The notes beneath the pieces were generated by a model that was given only the letters and a program-made list of their open reading frames with translations, was not told the origin of the DNA and searched no databases. A stretch of 64,000 bases of DNA from Rhodospirillales bacterium (GTDB lineage Bacteria > Pseudomonadota > Alphaproteobacteria > Reyranellales > Reyranellaceae), in contig JACPOB010000024.1 of assembly GCA_016185145.1 (NCBI GenBank), forward strand, positions 1 through 64,000. Direction: 5' to 3'. Positions 61,658-64,000 of this stretch are shown in pieces. The position numbers were made by a program, and so were the translations under genes. Numbering within the stretch: the first letter of the stretch is position 1; the number at the start of each line of letters is the position of its first letter.

Positions 61658-63097
61658 ATGAGTGACTGTTGCGCGCCGGCCTCGAAGAACGCGAATGGTC
61701 GCTACGACCTTGTGGTCGTGGGCGCCGGCTCGGCCGGATTCTCGGCGGCGATCGCCGCCGCTGAAGAAGGCGCGCAAGTCGCACTCGTCGGCCACGGCAC
61801 GATCGGCGGGACATGCGTCAATGTTGGCTGCGTGCCGTCGAAGACGCTCATTCGAGCGACGGAAGCGGTGCACCAGGCAAATATTGCCTCTGGGCGCTTC
61901 GCGGGTGTCGAAGGCCACGGCCGCGTATCGAATTGGTCCAGGGTGGCAGCGCAGAAAGACGCCCTTGTTTCCAGTTTGCGGCAGGCGAAGTACGTCGACT
62001 TGCTACCCGAATACAACAACGTCACTTATTACGAGGATGCGGCGCGACTGGTCGACGGCGGCGTGGAGGCTGGCGGGAAGCTGCTCAAGTCGGACTCCAT
62101 TGTGATCGCAACTGGGGCGCGGCCCAGCGTTCCTCCGATCCCCGGGATCGAAGCCGTCGATCTTCTCGACAGTACGTCGGCGCTTGCGCTCACCGAGCTG
62201 CCGCACTCGATGATCGTGCTTGGCGGCGGCTATGTGGGAGCGGAGCTCGCGCAGATGTTCGCTCGCGCAGGTGTGGCCGTGACACTCATCTTTCGCAGCC
62301 GTCTATTTCCCGAAGCTGAGCCGGAAATCGGCGAGGCGTTGACGCGCTATCTGGCGGCCGAGGGAATCCAGATCGTCAGTGGTGTGGCCTATCGATCGGT
62401 AGACAGGACCGACGCCGGTGGCGTGAGGCTCACGTTCATCAGAGGCGGACATCCGGAAACGATCACTGCTGATCGCCTTCTCGTTGCCACCGGGCGCACG
62501 CCGAACACCGAGGGGCTAGGTTTGAGCGCCATTGCCGTCGCGCAAGAACCCTCCGGCGCCATCATCGTCGATGATCGAATGCGCACCTCACGGGCTGGCG
62601 TTTATGCGGCCGGCGACGTGACTGGGCGGGACCAGTTCGTCTATATGGCGGCCTACGGCGCCAAGCTCGCAGCCAAGAATGCTTTGAATCGCAACAGCCT
62701 TCGCTACGACAGCGCGGCCATGCCCGCTGTGGTGTTTACCGATCCGCAGGTTGCCAGCGTAGGGCTCACGGAGGCACGAGCGCGCGCGCTTGGCCACGAT
62801 GTGCGGACGTCGGTGCTCACCCTCGACAATGTTCCGCGCGCCCTTGCTGCGCGCGACACGCGCGGCCTTATCAAGCTGGTGGCCGATGGGGAGACCCGAA
62901 AGCTGCTCGGTGCGCATATCCTCGCACCGGAAGGGGCGGACAGCATCCAGACGGCGGCGCTAGCGATACGCGGCGGACTGACCATCGACGACCTGGCCGA
63001 CACGATCTTCCCCTATTTGACGACAGTCGAAGGTCTGAAGCTTGCGGCCCAAACATTCGATCGTGATGTCACAAGGTTGTCCTGCTGTGCCGGATAG
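61658..63097 (+). CDS. merA: Mercuric reductase
   Basis: 479 residues. FAD-binding VVVGAGSAGFSAAIAA, redox-active GGTCVNVGCVPSK at about 50-62, NADPH site IVLGGGYVGAELAQ near 185, and the C-terminal vicinal pair LSCCAG that hands Hg(II) to the active site. The N-terminal MerP-like NmerA domain of Tn501-type enzymes is missing; only a short MSDCCAPAS stands there, whose Cys pair could partly replace it. Reduces Hg(II) to volatile Hg(0) in the cytoplasm. Confidence 0.96.
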   Translation: MSDCCAPASKNANGRYDLVVVGAGSAGFSAAIAAAEEGAQVALVGHGTIGGTCVNVGCVPSKTLIRATEAVHQANIASGRFAGVEGHGRVSNWSRVAAQKDALVSSLRQAKYVDLLPEYNNVTYYEDAARLVDGGVEAGGKLLKSDSIVIATGARPSVPPIPGIEAVDLLDSTSALALTELPHSMIVLGGGYVGAELAQMFARAGVAVTLIFRSRLFPEAEPEIGEALTRYLAAEGIQIVSGVAYRSVDRTDAGGVRLTFIRGGHPETITADRLLVATGRTPNTEGLGLSAIAVAQEPSGAIIVDDRMRTSRAGVYAAGDVTGRDQFVYMAAYGAKLAAKNALNRNSLRYDSAAMPAVVFTDPQVASVGLTEARARALGHDVRTSVLTLDNVPRALAARDTRGLIKLVADGETRKLLGAHILAPEGADSIQTAALAIRGGLTIDDLADTIFPYLTTVEGLKLAAQTFDRDVTRLSCCAG

Positions 63098-63839
63098 CGC
63101 GACCGAGATCAGGACCGGTGTCTTCCGTCCGGATTGGGCTGCAATTGGCAAGCCTGCGGCGCGCCAGGCGTTGGCCGGGCGTATGGCCGCACGCGCCGGG
63201 CTTCCAGATAGATGGTCCCGCAAGCTCGACCCAGAGCAGGATCTCGTCTGGCGCGCGGCCTTGTGGCTCTATGCGGATCTCGGCCACGCACCTCGAACTA
63301 TCGACCTCGCGGCCAAGACCGGCCTCGCACCAGCCGACGTGTCCGTCTTGCTCGATGAATTGGAAGCGCGCGACCTTCTCGCGCTCGACGGCGAGTCAGG
63401 CCAACTTCGCTTGGCCTATCCGTTCACGCAGGCGAAGACAGAGCACCAGGTCGAGCTCAATGGGCGCACCCTCTACGCCCTCTGCGCCATCGATGCCCTC
63501 GGCGTCGGGGCGATGTATCGCGCGGACACCGCCATCCAGTCGCGATGCCGCCACTGCGGTCAGGCCATTCGGCTAACGACTCTCGGAGCGGGCCGCACCG
63601 TAGGAAGCGTCGAGCCATCGGGCAGCGTAGTTTGGTATGACTATGCATACGATGGCAGTGCTGCCGCTTCGTGCTGTCCTTCGATCGCCTTCTTTTGCTC
63701 AGATGCACATCTTGAGCAATGGCGACCGGCGCAGATTGGCCATCGAACAGGTACGCGACTGGCGATGGACGAGGCCCTTGAGGTTGGCCGCGCCATCTTT
63801 GGTCCCGTGCTTGTGGAATCTAGTGACGCCGAACGCTAG
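63066..63839 (+). CDS. merB: Organomercurial lyase
   Basis: 257 residues from ATG 63066, inside the end of merA; a GTG at 63087 is a possible alternative. The MerB catalytic set is present: YALCAIDAL (Cys and Asp) and a later SCCPSIAFFCSDAH (second Cys). It splits C-Hg bonds and passes Hg(II) to MerA. Compared with plasmid R831b MerB (about 212 residues) the N-terminus is ~40 longer, and there is an additional SRCRHCGQ pair near 165. It gives broad-spectrum resistance to the operon. Confidence 0.9.
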   Translation: MSQGCPAVPDSATEIRTGVFRPDWAAIGKPAARQALAGRMAARAGLPDRWSRKLDPEQDLVWRAALWLYADLGHAPRTIDLAAKTGLAPADVSVLLDELEARDLLALDGESGQLRLAYPFTQAKTEHQVELNGRTLYALCAIDALGVGAMYRADTAIQSRCRHCGQAIRLTTLGAGRTVGSVEPSGSVVWYDYAYDGSAAASCCPSIAFFCSDAHLEQWRPAQIGHRTGTRLAMDEALEVGRAIFGPVLVESSDAER

Positions 63840-63899
63840 TTCCATCAGCGGATCGCTATTTCGTCGGCGCAATGAGCGGGGATGAGGCGTCAGAGGCCG

Positions 63900-63956
63900 G
63901 AAAGCGGGGCGGGTGGTGCGGGCCGGAGCGCAGCGACTACACGGCCCCGCTTTCCG
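63900..63956. repeat. 12-bp perfect inverted repeat, candidate oriT or element-end structure
   Basis: GGAAAGCGGGGC at 63900-63911 and GCCCCGCTTTCC at 63945-63956 form a hairpin with a 33-base loop in an otherwise unassigned 160-base tail after merB. There is no T-run. This kind of GC-rich hairpin occurs near transfer origins and plasmid backbone junctions; no relaxase gene is in view to support it. Confidence 0.5.
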
Positions 63957-64000
63957 CTCGCGGGGCTTGGCCTTGACGCCAAGGGGCCGCAGGTGGCGCT

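Overview
The window is a GC-rich, wholly accessory stretch that looks alphaproteobacterial: ParA/ParB and RepA-like proteins of the type seen on alphaproteobacterial plasmids, a DUF1612/RHE_PE00001-type protein, a DUF7673 protein, a P-type VirB secretion cluster and an alphaproteobacterial-style mer operon. I see no rRNA, no complete tRNA and no core chromosomal block, so it is best read as part of a conjugative plasmid or an integrative conjugative element rich in metal resistance. Host assignment is inference.

Layout. 0-9.8 kb is a maintenance region: a ParB cut short beside perfect palindromes, a serine recombinase overlapping a DUF1612 gene, a MazE/MazF-type pair, a parA plus ribbon-helix-helix pair with an upstream repeat array (candidate centromere), an AbiE-type toxin-antitoxin pair with palindromic operators, and a lone HicB-like/XRE protein. 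9.9-18.8 kb holds a czcCBA-type RND efflux operon facing away from a Zn/Cd/Pb P1B-ATPase. 19.2-21.4 kb holds a RepA-like winged-helix protein, two terminator-capped noncoding cassettes and an XRE regulator. 21.5-34.3 kb is an almost gapless mating-pair-formation operon: a broken phospholipase-D-type nuclease, a type IA topoisomerase, a TrbM-like protein, then virB1 to virB11. No VirD4 coupling protein or relaxase is in the window.

34.4-63.8 kb is a mosaic of metal-linked modules: two TRAP permease pairs (DctQM) without a binding protein, flanking a SmtB-type ArsR sensor; a cytochrome c/FTR1 iron permease; a SAM methyltransferase; a HEXXH protein; two tandem PaaK-like adenylating enzymes; a P1B-ATPase with four N-terminal metal-binding-like domains followed by lspA; two short CDF transporters; ynfA; merT plus a GDCCVxC-domain fusion; a MerR-HMA-P1B-ATPase-CcdA operon whose ATPase has YPC instead of CPC; and a full merR/merTPAB operon.

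What ties the right half together is a repeated promoter element: seven copies of a MerR-type operator (TTGAnn followed by a CTGTAG-N3-CTACAG-like dyad, 19-bp spacer) lie in front of dctQM, the methyltransferase, the HEXXH gene, the PaaK pair, the four-domain ATPase, merT and merTPAB. Four intact MerR proteins and one 5' merR scrap are present. The three regulators closest to these operators carry the Cys expected of divalent-metal sensors. The most likely undescribed biology is this regulon recruiting a methyltransferase, PaaK-like ligases and TRAP permeases into a divalent-metal response, together with the separate MerR-HMA-YPC ATPase-CcdA operon.
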